Assembly (NCBI RefSeq): GCF_028898945.1
Contig: NZ_CP118607.1
Location: forward strand, 3,458,001-3,522,000
Reading direction: 5' to 3'
DNA: 64,000 nucleotides
From: Pseudomonas sp. PSKL.D1
GTDB lineage: Bacteria > Pseudomonadota > Gammaproteobacteria > Pseudomonadales > Pseudomonadaceae
Shown: one piece after another, positions 1 through 9,188 of the stretch
Position numbering within the stretch: the first letter of the stretch is position 1
Layout of the letters: every line of letters starts with the position of its first letter
The notes under the pieces: model-generated
Databases searched by the model: none
What the model was told of the DNA's origin: nothing
The model's input: only the letters and a program-made list of their open reading frames with translations
Made by a program: the position numbers and the translations under genes

Positions 1-1
1 T

Positions 2-613
2 ACAGGCACACCGCTGGCCGACGCTGCCCGCCAGCTGGTCGGCCAGGCCACCGGGCAACCGCCCCGGGGAGCCGTACATCTGCTCACCCAGCCCCGTTGC
101 TGGGGGTTGTCGTTCAACCCGGTGAGCGTTTACTTCTGCCATGACCTCGACGGGGTGCTGGCGGCCCTGCTGCTGGAAGTGCGCAACACACCATGGCGGG
201 AGCGCTTCCATTACGTATTGCCCGTGCACGGCAACCTGGCCCAGCCGTTCGCCATGGCCAAGGCGTTTCATGTTTCGCCCTTTCTGCCGCTGGACATGGA
301 TTACCGCTTGCGCTTCGCCCTTGATGCCCGGCACGTTCGTGTACACATGGAAAACTGGCACGACGGGCAGAAGGTGTTCGCAGCCGACCTGGCCCTGCAA
401 CGCCAGCCCCTGGATCGCGCTGCCGTGCGCAGGCACATCTTCACCTTCCCCTGGATGAGCCTGCGCACGGTCTCGGCCATTTACTGGCAAGCCCTGCGCC
501 TGCTGTTCAAACGCACCCCTGTTCACGATCACGCAGCCAGCCGGGGCCACCTCGCGCTGGGCCACCCCGTTTGCGAGGAACCCGACCATGCCCAATCCCA
601 CCCTGAGCGTTAG
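2..613 (+). CDS. DUF1365 family protein (partial, 5' end outside window)
   Basis: The frame is open from the left edge of the window, so only the last 203 residues are present and the start codon is missing. The segment reading LLTQPRC, then SFNPVSVYFCHD, matches the conserved core of the DUF1365 family. These proteins have no firmly assigned activity but usually sit beside a flavin oxidoreductase and a cyclopropane-fatty-acid-synthase-like methyltransferase, as here. The 3' end overlaps the start of the cfa gene by 26 nt, which suggests one transcript and translational coupling. A role in modifying membrane fatty acids is inferred from context only. The internal TTG at 107 is not a likely start, because conserved sequence continues upstream of it. 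Confidence 0.85.
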   Translation, partial: TGTPLADAARQLVGQATGQPPRGAVHLLTQPRCWGLSFNPVSVYFCHDLDGVLAALLLEVRNTPWRERFHYVLPVHGNLAQPFAMAKAFHVSPFLPLDMDYRLRFALDARHVRVHMENWHDGQKVFAADLALQRQPLDRAAVRRHIFTFPWMSLRTVSAIYWQALRLLFKRTPVHDHAASRGHLALGHPVCEEPDHAQSHPER

Positions 614-1847
614 CAAAACGGCAGGCCTCACGCCCTGGCTCGGCGGCGTGGCCCGCAGCGCCGTGCTGGCTCAGTTGCAACGCCTGAGCCACGGCCACTT
701 GCGGGTTATCAGCCATGACCGGCAGTGGACCTTTGGCGATGTGGGCAGCCCGCTGTACGCCGAAATCGAAGTGCTCGATGAGGCCGCGTGGAGCCTGGTG
801 GCGGGCAATGGCTCGATCGGCGCGGGCGAAGGCTACATCCACGGTTACTGGCGCAGCCCGGACCTCGCCGCCGTGACCCGGGTGTTCGTGGCCAACCTCG
901 ACGTGCTCGACGCCATGGAAACCGGCCTGGCACGCTTCGGCCGGCCGGCATTGCGCCTGCTGCACAGGTTCAACCGCAACAACCGGCGCGGCGCGCGGCG
1001 CAACATCCTGGCCCACTACGACCTGGGCAATGCGTTGTTCGAGCAGTTGCTCGACCCTACCCTGATGTACTCGGCCGCCCAGTTCGACAGCCCCGAACAA
1101 ACACTTGAACAGGCCCAGCTCAACAAGCTGGAGCGGATTTGCGAAAAGCTCGAACTCAAACCCCACGAACACCTGCTGGAAATCGGCAGCGGCTGGGGCA
1201 GCCTGGCCATTTATGCCGCCACCCGCCACGGTTGCCGTGTCACCACCACGACGCTGTCCGAAGCGCAGTACACGTATACCCTGGGCCGCGTGAAAGCGCT
1301 GGGCCTGGAACAGCGCATCACGGTGCTGCGCGAGGACTACCGCGACCTGCGCGGTCAGTTCGACAAACTGGTGTCGATCGAGATGATCGAAGCCGTCGGC
1401 CACCGCTATTTGCCCACCTACTTTCGCCAATGCGCCAGGCTGCTCAAGGAGGACGGGCTGTTGCTGTTGCAGGCCATCACCATCCGCGACCAGCGCTATG
1501 CCCAGGCGCAACGCTCGGTGGATTTCATCCAGCGCTACATCTTCCCCGGCGGCGCCCTGCCCTCGCTGAGCGTGCTGCTCGATACCGCCAGCCGCCAGAC
1601 CGAACTGAACCTGGTGCACATGGAGGACTTCGGCGCCGGTTACGCCCGGACCTTGCGCCATTGGCGCGACAACCTGCGCCAGAGCCGCGCAACGCTGCTG
1701 GAGCTGGGTTATGACGACACCTTCCAGCGCCTGTGGGAGTTTTACCTGTGTTATTGCCAGGGCGGTTTCGAAGAGCGGACCATCGGCGTGGCGCAACTGC
1801 TGTGGGCTGCGCCAAAGGCCCGGCGGGCGCCTTTGCCGATCGGTTGA
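588..1847 (+). CDS. cfa: Cyclopropane-fatty-acyl-phospholipid synthase
   Basis: Predicted cytoplasmic, membrane-associated enzyme that transfers a methylene group from S-adenosylmethionine to unsaturated acyl chains of phospholipids. The 419 residues are a little longer than E. coli Cfa (382). The SAM-binding motif I appears as LLEIGSGWGSLAIYAA, followed by the family block SIEMIEAVGHRY, whose Glu and His belong to the active site, and by the C-terminal YLCYCQGGFEERTIG signature. The ATG at 588 lies inside the end of the DUF1365 gene, and the DUF2878 gene starts 2 nt after the stop, so the three genes form a compact operon. Pseudomonads often carry more than one Cfa paralogue; this sequence alone does not say whether it is the main stationary-phase enzyme. 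Confidence 0.92.
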   Translation: MPNPTLSVSKTAGLTPWLGGVARSAVLAQLQRLSHGHLRVISHDRQWTFGDVGSPLYAEIEVLDEAAWSLVAGNGSIGAGEGYIHGYWRSPDLAAVTRVFVANLDVLDAMETGLARFGRPALRLLHRFNRNNRRGARRNILAHYDLGNALFEQLLDPTLMYSAAQFDSPEQTLEQAQLNKLERICEKLELKPHEHLLEIGSGWGSLAIYAATRHGCRVTTTTLSEAQYTYTLGRVKALGLEQRITVLREDYRDLRGQFDKLVSIEMIEAVGHRYLPTYFRQCARLLKEDGLLLLQAITIRDQRYAQAQRSVDFIQRYIFPGGALPSLSVLLDTASRQTELNLVHMEDFGAGYARTLRHWRDNLRQSRATLLELGYDDTFQRLWEFYLCYCQGGFEERTIGVAQLLWAAPKARRAPLPIG

Positions 1848-1849
1848 GC

Positions 1850-2338
1850 ATGGGCCGCGCCTGGCTGGTGGGCAATGCGGTGTGGCTGCAGCTGGGGTGG
1901 TGGGCATGTGTGCTGGGCGCTCAACGGCCCTGGCTGCTGATGGCGGCGCCGATTGGCCTGGGGGTCCACTTGTGGTTGTGCCGCCAGCGCGCTGCGGAAA
2001 TACGCACGCTGCTGAGTGTGGCGCTCGCGGGTTGCCTGCTCGATAGCATGCTGGGCCTGGCCGGGGTGTTCCGCTTTGATCAGTGGCCCTTGCCATTGTG
2101 GCTGGCCCTGTTGTGGCTGGTGCTGGCCAGCGGCTTGCGCCACAGCCTGGCATGGGCCGGGCAACGGTTGTGGCTGGGCGCCCTGCTGGGGTTGCTGGGC
2201 GGCCCGCCAGCGTACTTGGCAGGTGCGGCGCTGGCGGGGGTCGAATTGCCGCTGGGGCGGCTGAATACCGCCCTGGTGCTGGCGCCGGTCTGGGCCATGG
2301 CCTTCCCGCTTTTACTGCGCCTGGCCGCCGTGCGCTGA
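1850..2338 (+). CDS. DUF2878 family membrane protein
   Basis: Small hydrophobic protein of 162 residues with about five predicted membrane helices, in a Trp/Leu-rich sequence that includes a DSMLG-(x)5-FRF segment typical of DUF2878. I chose the ATG at 1850, two bases after the cfa stop. An in-frame upstream GTG at 1733 would force a long overlap with cfa. The function is unknown. Its conserved place after DUF1365 and cfa genes points to a membrane-lipid or stress role, which is inference. The gene ends 11 nt before the convergent kup stop codon, with no obvious terminator between them. Confidence 0.75.
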   Translation: MGRAWLVGNAVWLQLGWWACVLGAQRPWLLMAAPIGLGVHLWLCRQRAAEIRTLLSVALAGCLLDSMLGLAGVFRFDQWPLPLWLALLWLVLASGLRHSLAWAGQRLWLGALLGLLGGPPAYLAGAALAGVELPLGRLNTALVLAPVWAMAFPLLLRLAAVR

Positions 2339-2349
2339 TTGCCTGCGGG

Positions 2350-4251
2350 CTACATCTCGACCTGAGTGCCCAGTTCAATCACCCGGTTCACTGGCAGTTT
2401 GAAATACTTCAGGTTGCTGTTGGCATTCTTCAGCAAGAACGCAAACAGGTGCTCGCGCCAACGTGCCATGCCGATGCGCTGGGTGGCGATGACGGTTTCG
2501 CGGCTGAGGAAGTACGTGGTGCGCATGGGGCTGAAATCCAGGCCTTGCTCGTGGCAGCGGCTCAGCGCCAGCGGCACGTCCGGTTCCTCCATGAAGCCGA
2601 AATGCAGGCTGACACGGTAAAAACCGGCGTCGAACGCCTCGACCCGGATGCGCTGCGCCGCATTGACCCGTGGCGCATCCTCGGCAACCACCGTCAGCAG
2701 TACCACCTGTTCATGCAGCACCTGGTTATGCAGCAAGTTGTGCAGCAGCGCATGGGGCACAGCATCGGTGCGGGCGGTCAGGAACACCGCCGTGCCGCTC
2801 ACCCGATGCGGCGGTTGCGACTGCACGCTGGCGATGAACAGCTCCAGCGGCAAGCCCGCCTCATCCAGCCGGTCGAACAGGATGGTACGGCCGCGTTTCC
2901 AGGTGGTCATCAGCACGAACAACGCCAGCCCCGCGATGACCGGGAACGCGCCGCCTTGCAGTACCTTCGGCGCATTGGCCGCAAAGTACAGGCTGTCGAC
3001 CAGCAAAAAGCCCAACAGCATCGGGATGGCCAGCCAGCGCGGCGTCTTCCACAACAGCAGCACCACCGCCGCAGCCAGCAAGGTGGTAATCAGCATGGTC
3101 CCGGTCACGGCCACACCGTAGGCCGCCGCCAGCGCACTGGACGATTCAAAACCGATCACCAGCAGCACCACACCCACCATCAGCGCCCAGTTGACCATGC
3201 CGATATAGATTTGCCCTTGTTCCTCGCTGGAAGTGTGCTGGATGAACATGCGCGGCACATAGCCCAGCTGAATGGCCTGGCGCGTGAGCGAGAAGGCACC
3301 GGAAATCACTGCCTGTGAAGCGATCACCGTCGCCAGGGTAGCCAAGCCCACCATCGGCAGCAGCGCCCACTGCGGCGCCAGCAGGTAGAACGGGTTACGC
3401 ACGGCCTCCGGGTTGTTCAAAATCAACGCGCCCTGACCAAAGTAGTTCAGCACCAGGCCCGGCAATACCAGCATGAACCACGCACGCGAAATGGGTTTGC
3501 GGCCAAAATGCCCCATGTCGGCATACAGTGCCTCCGCACCGGTCAGGGCCAGCACCACGGCCCCCAGAATCGCCACGCCCACACCCGGGTGGGCTGCAAA
3601 AAAATGCACCGCCCACACCGGGTTGACGGCCTGCAGCACTTCGGGCCGCTGCACGATGCCGTGCACGCCCAGCGCCCCCAGCACCACGAACCACAACACC
3701 ATCACCGGCCCGAACAAAATGCCGATGCGCGCCGTACCATGCTTCTGGATCATGAACAGCCCGACCAGCACCACCACCGACAACGGCACCACCCAGTGGT
3801 CAATGCCATCAATGCCCAGTTGCAGGCCTTCTACCGCCGACAACACGGAAATGGCCGGGGTGATCATGCTGTCGCCATAAAACAGCGCCGCACCGAACAG
3901 CCCCAGCAACACCAGCACCCGGCTCAGCCGTGGATAGGGCAGCGCGGCCCGACGTGCCAACGCCGTCAGCGCCATGATGCCGCCTTCGCCCTGGTTGCTG
4001 GCGCGCAGGATGAACAGCACGTACTTCACCGATACCACCCAGACCAGCGACCAGAATACCAGCGACAGGATGCCCAGCACCCCTTCAGTGTTGGCCTGCA
4101 CGCCGAAATGGCCGTTGAAGACTTCCTTGAGGGTGTACAGCGGGCTGGTGCCGATGTCGCCATACACCACCCCCACGGCAGCGACCAACAGGCCGATACC
4201 GGTGCTCTTGCCGGGGTGGGATGGGTGTGCTGCGGTTGCGGTCTGGGTCAC
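2350..4251 (-). CDS. kup: Low-affinity potassium transporter Kup
   Basis: Inner-membrane K+ uptake protein of the KUP/HAK/KT family, probably a K+/H+ symporter. It has 633 residues, close to E. coli Kup (622). The N-terminal family signature is visible as [17 protein letters not shown] around residues 27-43, followed by about twelve hydrophobic helices and a C-terminal cytoplasmic domain of roughly 180 residues beginning near [13 protein letters not shown]. The start codon appears to be GTG at 4251; there is no strong Shine-Dalgarno sequence, so an internal start is possible. It is a single-gene unit, convergent with the cfa cluster. The upstream 320 nt hold a tandem 11-nt repeat but no riboswitch that I recognise. 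Confidence 0.93.
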   Translation of the reverse strand: MTQTATAAHPSHPGKSTGIGLLVAAVGVVYGDIGTSPLYTLKEVFNGHFGVQANTEGVLGILSLVFWSLVWVVSVKYVLFILRASNQGEGGIMALTALARRAALPYPRLSRVLVLLGLFGAALFYGDSMITPAISVLSAVEGLQLGIDGIDHWVVPLSVVVLVGLFMIQKHGTARIGILFGPVMVLWFVVLGALGVHGIVQRPEVLQAVNPVWAVHFFAAHPGVGVAILGAVVLALTGAEALYADMGHFGRKPISRAWFMLVLPGLVLNYFGQGALILNNPEAVRNPFYLLAPQWALLPMVGLATLATVIASQAVISGAFSLTRQAIQLGYVPRMFIQHTSSEEQGQIYIGMVNWALMVGVVLLVIGFESSSALAAAYGVAVTGTMLITTLLAAAVVLLLWKTPRWLAIPMLLGFLLVDSLYFAANAPKVLQGGAFPVIAGLALFVLMTTWKRGRTILFDRLDEAGLPLELFIASVQSQPPHRVSGTAVFLTARTDAVPHALLHNLLHNQVLHEQVVLLTVVAEDAPRVNAAQRIRVEAFDAGFYRVSLHFGFMEEPDVPLALSRCHEQGLDFSPMRTTYFLSRETVIATQRIGMARWREHLFAFLLKNANSNLKYFKLPVNRVIELGTQVEM

Positions 4252-4352
4252 GGGTAACGTCTCTGCAGCATTGCGCGAATGCTGGGCTCAGGCAGGGGGC
4301 GGAAGGCGTGGAACAACCGCGCCAGTATCGGGGCTGGGCGTAAAGCCGGGCA

Positions 4353-4374
4353 TAAAGAATGCGTAAAGAATGCG
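4353..4374. repeat. Tandem 11-nt direct repeat upstream of kup
   Basis: The unit TAAAGAATGCG occurs twice in direct succession in the 320-nt gap between kup and the DUF1795 gene. A response-regulator or other direct-repeat site is possible but unproven. Apart from this repeat and the likely promoters of the two divergent genes, nothing else stands out between 4252 and 4570. Confidence 0.4.
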
Positions 4375-4570
4375 TTGACCGAGGGCGGGAGAACCCTGGG
4401 TTGTTTATGGACGCGAGCAATAAACCTGCACGCAAAAGGCCCTGCATTCAAAGCGCCACCAGCTTTCAACGCGGGTTGAACCACATACCCACTCACATCT
4501 TGCGCCTCGACCCGACGCGAGGTTGCGAGGCATTGTTTTCTGCCGCTCCTCTCCAGAGGCACACCCGACC

Positions 4571-5014
4571 ATGGCTGACTACGTAACTCACGATGCAATC
4601 CTCGACCTTGGCAACGACACCCCCGAAGACCAGAGCATGAACATGCTGCGCTTCAAGCCACGCGGCACCACCCTTGTGATCGTCCGCAGTCCGGTGCTGC
4701 CGGGCCAGTCGCTGCAAGACGCTGTGAGGGATCAGATGGAGCTGCTACGACGCAAAACCCATTCCCTGAACATCAGCGGCCTGCAGGCCACCCGCTTTGG
4801 CCCCGACCAGCAGATGGAAGGCTGGGAAATGGCGCTTGATTTCACGGTTGGCAAGCAGCCAAACGTCCAGCTGCAGGCAGCCTGCCTGATCCCGGGGCAG
4901 CAGCGCATGCTGGTGCTCAATTACAGCAAGCACGGGCTGATGAACAACCAGGACTTGCAGCATTGGCGAGCGCTCAAGCGGGGCCTGCGTTTGACCGACA
5001 ACGGTGCAGTTTGA
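4571..5014 (+). CDS. DUF1795 (DcrB/EagR-like) protein, possible T6SS chaperone
   Basis: Cytoplasmic protein of 147 residues with no signal peptide. The order of blocks, DQSMNMLRF, then TLVIVRSPVLPGQSL and LNYSKHG, resembles the DUF1795 fold used by Eag chaperones, which bind the N-terminal transmembrane segments of type VI secretion effectors. Such genes normally lie directly before a VgrG, PAAR or Rhs effector gene. Here the neighbours are kup and a convergent tartrate dehydratase operon, so the gene is an orphan. The start at 4571 was chosen because the sequence upstream is not conserved-looking. The chaperone role is inference from the family. Confidence 0.7.
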   Translation: MADYVTHDAILDLGNDTPEDQSMNMLRFKPRGTTLVIVRSPVLPGQSLQDAVRDQMELLRRKTHSLNISGLQATRFGPDQQMEGWEMALDFTVGKQPNVQLQAACLIPGQQRMLVLNYSKHGLMNNQDLQHWRALKRGLRLTDNGAV

Positions 5015-5085
5015 ACGCAGGTCAACGTCCTTGGTCACAGCCGCCACGGGGTACCCAGGCAACCGCGCCCCGGCACCCCGCCTGC

Positions 5086-5694
5086 TCACTTGATAAACCG
5101 CACCTGGCTGTTGATCTTCTCGATCACCGCCCCTTTGCGTTCATTGAAACGTGCCTTGTTCTGCTCGAACAGGTTGTTGCCCTTGGTGTCGATGGAGATG
5201 ATCAGCGGCCCGAACTCGCGCACGCGGTTCACCCACAGGGTTTCGGGCATGCCCAGGTCCTGCCATTCGGCGCGTTCGATCTCTTCCACCTGGGTAGCCG
5301 CCAACACAGCGCAGCCGCCGGGGAACACGGCGTGCACGGCTTTGTTTTCCAGGCACCCGGTAGTGGTTTCCGGGCCCATGCCGCCTTTGCCCACGATCAG
5401 CTTCACGCCGGTTTCTTCAATGAACTGCTTCTCGAATTTTTCCATGCGCATGCTGGTGGTCGGGCCGATGGAGACCATTTCGAAACTGCCGTCGTCTTTT
5501 TTGCGCACGATGGGGCCGGCGTGGAAGATGGCGCCGCCGCGCAGGTCGACGGGCAGTTCGCGCTTGAGCTCGATCAGGCGCCGGTGGGCAACGTCACGGC
5601 AGGTGACCAACTGGCCGGTCAGGTAGACCACGTCACCAACGTTGAGGCTGGCCAGGTCTTCGTCCTTGATCGGGGTGCTGAGGATTTTCTTCAC
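5086..5694 (-). CDS. ttdB: L(+)-tartrate dehydratase / class I fumarase-type hydro-lyase, beta subunit
   Basis: Small subunit (202 residues, E. coli TtdB 201) of an oxygen-sensitive iron-sulfur hydro-lyase that would dehydrate L(+)-tartrate to oxaloacetate. The family segment [18 protein letters not shown] occurs near residues 24-41, and [13 protein letters not shown] near 78-90. The start is GTG at 5694; it overlaps the alpha-subunit stop in a GTGA arrangement, so the two subunits are probably translated in coupled fashion. The pairing with a LysR regulator and DctA favours tartrate over fumarate as the substrate, although class I fumarases share this split architecture and cannot be excluded from sequence alone. 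Confidence 0.85.
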   Translation of the reverse strand: MKKILSTPIKDEDLASLNVGDVVYLTGQLVTCRDVAHRRLIELKRELPVDLRGGAIFHAGPIVRKKDDGSFEMVSIGPTTSMRMEKFEKQFIEETGVKLIVGKGGMGPETTTGCLENKAVHAVFPGGCAVLAATQVEEIERAEWQDLGMPETLWVNRVREFGPLIISIDTKGNNLFEQNKARFNERKGAVIEKINSQVRFIK

Positions 5695-6590
5695 AGTACT
5701 ACACCTTCGTGGGAAAGGATGTCATAGGAAAGGTCGGCATTGATGCGGATCTTGCCGCGCCGGTGCGCCCAGCAACCGGTGGACACGGCCACGCCGATGG
5801 TCGAGGGGTGGCGGGCGGAGGATTCGATGTTCACGCCCATCACGCTGCTGTTACCGGTCAGGCCCTGGGGGCCGATACCGATTTCGTTGAGGCCGTCTTC
5901 GAGCAGCTTTTCCATCATTGCCGCGCTTTCGTTGGGGTGGCTGGAGTCCACCTCGCGCAGGATGGCCTTCTTCGACAGGCGTGCGGCTGTTTCTACCGAG
6001 GTCGAAACCCCGACCCCCACCAACAACGGCGGGCAGGCATTGACGCCGCGCGAGGTGATGACATCAAAGACGAACTCAGTCACCCCCTCATAACCTTGCC
6101 CTGGCATCAGCACCTTGGCCGAACCCGGCAAGGTGCAGCCGCCACCGGCCATGTACACATCGACGATGGCGTAATCGGCATCGGGGATGATTTCCCAGTC
6201 CAGCCACGGGATTTTCGAGCCGGTGTTGGTCCCGGTGTTCTTCTCGATGAAGGTTTCCACCGCGTTGTGCCGCAGCGGCCCCTGGATGGTGGCTTCCTTG
6301 GTGGCATTTTCGAGGATGCTTTCCATCTCACCCAACAGCGGAAAGCGTGCGCCTGCCGCGACAAAATACTGGATGACGCCGGTGTCCTGGCAGCTGGGGC
6401 GGTTGAGCTTGTCGGCGTATGCCTGGTTGTCAGCCATCGAGTCGTACACGGCGATGGCCAACGGGTTGGTTTCGGCGGCACGCAACTTGGCGGTCTTTTC
6501 TTTAACGTCACGCGGCAGGCGCTTGCCAATGTAGGCGGTGAACTTGGCCATCACGTCGGTGAGCGATGACACGGCTGCTTCTTTATCCAC
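5691..6590 (-). CDS. ttdA: L(+)-tartrate dehydratase / class I fumarase-type hydro-lyase, alpha subunit
   Basis: Large subunit of 299 residues (E. coli TtdA 303) carrying the [4Fe-4S] cluster. Three candidate ligand cysteines lie in conserved contexts: C67 in SCQDTG, C186 in NACPPLL and C273 in [10 protein letters not shown]. The start is GTG at 6590, supported by the strong Shine-Dalgarno GAGGAG just upstream. The gene follows dctA by 42 nt and overlaps ttdB, so dctA-ttdA-ttdB forms one operon for importing and dehydrating a C4-dicarboxylate. Residues are intact and there is no sign of decay. Confidence 0.87.
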   Translation of the reverse strand: MDKEAAVSSLTDVMAKFTAYIGKRLPRDVKEKTAKLRAAETNPLAIAVYDSMADNQAYADKLNRPSCQDTGVIQYFVAAGARFPLLGEMESILENATKEATIQGPLRHNAVETFIEKNTGTNTGSKIPWLDWEIIPDADYAIVDVYMAGGGCTLPGSAKVLMPGQGYEGVTEFVFDVITSRGVNACPPLLVGVGVSTSVETAARLSKKAILREVDSSHPNESAAMMEKLLEDGLNEIGIGPQGLTGNSSVMGVNIESSARHPSTIGVAVSTGCWAHRRGKIRINADLSYDILSHEGVVL

Positions 6591-6632
6591 GGTTTTCTCC
6601 TCACTGCTTCACAAGGCAGTTGGCTGGGTTGA

Positions 6633-7952
6633 TCAGGCTTGGGTGGCGCGGGGCTGCAGGGCGGCTGGCTCTTGCGCGGTACTGGCGGGCGGCAACTGGC
6701 CGCCGAGCACCTGGCCCAGGCGTTGCTGGTCGAGCGCACCGACCCAGCGGGCAATGGCCAGGGTGCCGACGGCATTGCCGATGGTGTTGGTGATGGCGCG
6801 GGCCTCGGACATGAAGCGGTCCACGCCCAACAGCAGGACCATGCCGGCCACGGGAATGTTGTCCATGGTGGCCAGGGTGGCGGCCAGGGTGATGAAGCCG
6901 GAGCCGGTGACGCCGGCCGAACCCTTGGAGGTGAGCAGCAGCACGCCGAGTACCAGCAATTGGTCCATCAGGGTAAGTGGGGTGTTGGTGGCCTGGGCGA
7001 TGAAAATGGCCGCCATGGTGTAGTAGATGCACTGGCCGTCGGGGTTGAAGGTAAGGCCCGAGGGGATGACCAGGCCGACCACCGGTTTGGACACGCCAGC
7101 GTGTTCCAGCTTGGTCATCAGTTGCGGTACCACCGATTCGGACGAGCTGGTGCCGAGCACGGTGAACAGCTCTTCCTTGAGGTACTTGAGGAACTTCCAC
7201 AGGCTGAAGCCCGAAAGCCGTGCTATGGCGCCAAGTACCACCACCACGAACAGGAAGCAGGTCAGGTACATGGTGGCCATCAGCTTGCCCAGCGACACGA
7301 TCGACCCCAGGCCGTACTTGCCCACGGTAAAAGCCATTGCCCCGCAGGCCGCCAGCGGGGCCAGGCGCATGACCATGCCGACGATATGGAACATGCCGTG
7401 GGAAAAGCTCTCCAGCACATCGACCACCGGTTTGCCACGGACGCCCAGGTGCGCCAGGGCAATGCCGAACAGGCTGGAGAACAGCAATATCTGCAGGATC
7501 TCGTTTTTGGCGAAGGCGTCGGTGACGCTGGCCGGGATCACATGCAGCAGGAAGTCGGTAAAGCTGCCCGAACCGCTGGCCGCTGCCGAGGTGTAGGTGG
7601 CGATGCTTTTGGTGTCGAGGGTGGCCGGGTCGATATTCATGCCCTGCCCCGGCTGCACCAGGTTGACCACCACCAGGCCCAGCACCAGAGCGAAGGTGGA
7701 CAGCACCTCGAAGTAGATCAGCGCGCGCATGCCAACCCGGCCGAGCTCCTTCATGTTCTCCATGCGGGCGATGCCCAGTACCACGGTGGCGAAGATGACC
7801 GGTGCGAAGACCATCTTGATCAGTTTGATGAAGGCATCGCCCAAGGGCTTGAGGTCTGCACCCACCTGGGGCCAGAACACGCCCAGCAGGATGCCGAGCG
7901 TCACGCCCATCAGCACTTGTACGTAGAGTTTTCCAAGGTATCGCTTGGCCAT
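6633..7952 (-). CDS. dctA: C4-dicarboxylate/H+ symporter DctA
   Basis: Inner-membrane secondary transporter (439 residues; DctA proteins are usually 420-450) that brings in succinate, fumarate, malate and, in this context, probably tartrate. The glutamate/dicarboxylate symporter signature is present, including the serine-rich loop [14 protein letters not shown] and the [12 protein letters not shown] segment of the substrate site. About eight hydrophobic helices are visible. The ATG at 7952 is preceded by GGAGAC. It is the first gene of the operon and lies divergent to a LysR gene across a 161-nt promoter region. The upstream region has no recognisable sigma-54 promoter of the kind known for DctBD-controlled dctA, which fits control by the local LysR protein. 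Confidence 0.92.
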   Translation of the reverse strand: MAKRYLGKLYVQVLMGVTLGILLGVFWPQVGADLKPLGDAFIKLIKMVFAPVIFATVVLGIARMENMKELGRVGMRALIYFEVLSTFALVLGLVVVNLVQPGQGMNIDPATLDTKSIATYTSAAASGSGSFTDFLLHVIPASVTDAFAKNEILQILLFSSLFGIALAHLGVRGKPVVDVLESFSHGMFHIVGMVMRLAPLAACGAMAFTVGKYGLGSIVSLGKLMATMYLTCFLFVVVVLGAIARLSGFSLWKFLKYLKEELFTVLGTSSSESVVPQLMTKLEHAGVSKPVVGLVIPSGLTFNPDGQCIYYTMAAIFIAQATNTPLTLMDQLLVLGVLLLTSKGSAGVTGSGFITLAATLATMDNIPVAGMVLLLGVDRFMSEARAITNTIGNAVGTLAIARWVGALDQQRLGQVLGGQLPPASTAQEPAALQPRATQA

Positions 7953-8030
7953 TGCCGTCTCCGAATTATTGTTGTGAGTCGGATGAAAGTGGCGGCTGGG
8001 CTCATCGGTCAGGCCCAGATTTGTTGTGGT

Positions 8031-8046
8031 TAATCACGCCTGATTA
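8031..8046. promoter_or_regulatory. Perfect palindrome, candidate LysR operator for the tartrate operon
   Basis: TAATCA-CGCC-TGATTA is a perfect 6-bp inverted repeat with a 4-bp spacer. It lies between the divergent dctA and LysR genes, about 80 nt from dctA and 68 nt from the regulator start. The position and dyad fit an operator for the neighbouring LysR protein. Binding is inferred. Confidence 0.5.
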
Positions 8047-8113
8047 CGGTAATGGCTTTTTCCAAATCGAGTAATACAATGCAATTCAACTCATTATTTC
8101 CCTGGAGTTACCA

Positions 8114-9013
8114 ATGAACCCGGTGTCGGAACTGGCCTTCTTCGCCCAGCTGGTGCGCCTGGGCAGCCTGGCGGCCACGGCCCGCGAGCTGAACCTGACC
8201 CCGCCTGCCGTTTCCAAGCGGTTGATGCAGCTGGAGCAGCGCCTGGGCGTGCGCCTGCTCAACCGCACCACGCGCAGCATCAGCCTGACCGCCGAGGGCG
8301 AGACGTACCTGCTCAATGCCCGGCGCATTCTTGAAGAGATCGAGGAAATGGAGCGGCAGGTGTCCAGCAGCCGCGCCGAGCCCAAAGGGCTGCTACGGGT
8401 GAATGCTCCGCTGGGGTTTGGCAGGACGCATGTGGCACCGGCCATTTCTTCGTTCGCCAGGCGCCATCCGGACGTGGAGGTGCAACTGCACCTGACTGAC
8501 CGCCCGATCAACTTGCCGGACGACGCCATCGATGTGGCCATCCGCTTTGGCGAAATCCCCGATTCGCGCCTGATCGCCCGCAAGATTGCCGTCAACCGCC
8601 GCCGCTTGTGTGCCACACCGGCGTATCTTGAGGCGTTCGGCACGCCACTCACGCCAAAGGACCTGGCGCAGCACAACTGCATCGTGCTGCGCCAGAACGA
8701 CGCGGCTTTCGGCCTCTGGCGGTTCAGCCGGGGCAAGCAGAGCGAGTCGGTCAAGGTGCATGGCCGCCTGAGCACCAATGATGGCGAGGTGGCGTTGAAC
8801 TGGGCGCTGGATGGCCAAGGCATATTGATGCGCGCCGAGTGGAACCTGGCCGACCACCTGCGCCAGGGGCGGCTGGTGGAGGTGCTGGCGGATTACCAAA
8901 CGCCGCCGGCAGACATCTATGCGGTGTATCTGGAGCGGCTGAACCTGTCGGCGAAGGTATCGTTCTTTGTGGAGCACATGCGGGACTTTTTCGGTGAGAC
9001 GGCCTGGCCTTGA
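8114..9013 (+). CDS. LysR-family regulator (TtdR-like)
   Basis: Cytoplasmic DNA-binding regulator of 299 residues. The N-terminal winged helix-turn-helix (about residues 5-63) contains GSLAATARELNLTPPAVSKRLMQLEQRLGVRL, shown here as the family pattern, and is followed by a periplasmic-binding-like effector domain. It belongs to the LysR branch in which N-terminal LNRTTRSISLT is typical. It is transcribed away from dctA-ttdA-ttdB, with a perfect palindrome between them, so it most likely activates that operon in response to tartrate or a related acid. A good Shine-Dalgarno, CTGGAG, precedes the ATG. Confidence 0.88.
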   Translation: MNPVSELAFFAQLVRLGSLAATARELNLTPPAVSKRLMQLEQRLGVRLLNRTTRSISLTAEGETYLLNARRILEEIEEMERQVSSSRAEPKGLLRVNAPLGFGRTHVAPAISSFARRHPDVEVQLHLTDRPINLPDDAIDVAIRFGEIPDSRLIARKIAVNRRRLCATPAYLEAFGTPLTPKDLAQHNCIVLRQNDAAFGLWRFSRGKQSESVKVHGRLSTNDGEVALNWALDGQGILMRAEWNLADHLRQGRLVEVLADYQTPPADIYAVYLERLNLSAKVSFFVEHMRDFFGETAWP

Positions 9014-9102
9014 GGGCTCGCCCCGCAAGAGACCGGGCCAAGGCAAGCCACCACAACAGTAATAATTACGAAATTTTCACAAATAGTAATCAAAACCATA
9101 CA

Positions 9103-9121
9103 GAGAAGGATTCTTATTCGC
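9103..9121. promoter_or_regulatory. Fur-like box upstream of the first TonB receptor
   Basis: Read on the minus strand, GCGAATAAGAATCCTTCTC matches 13 of 19 positions of the classical Fur consensus GATAATGATAATCATTATC. It lies 68-86 nt before the receptor ATG at 9189, in an AT-rich promoter-like stretch. Iron repression is a reasonable inference. Confidence 0.45.
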
Positions 9122-9188
9122 TATAGTGCTGTCGTTTGGCCATGCCTGCTCCCTCAGGCACACACCCACCCGATCGACAGGTCCGCCC

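Noticed and set aside
1733..1849. Longer DUF2878 protein starting at 1733
   Set aside because: It would overlap the end of cfa by over 100 nt and adds no conserved sequence; ATG 1850 fits the family length.
5048..5084. Terminator between the DUF1795 and ttdB genes
   Set aside because: CGGGGT and ACCCCG can pair, but the loop is long and there is no T-run.
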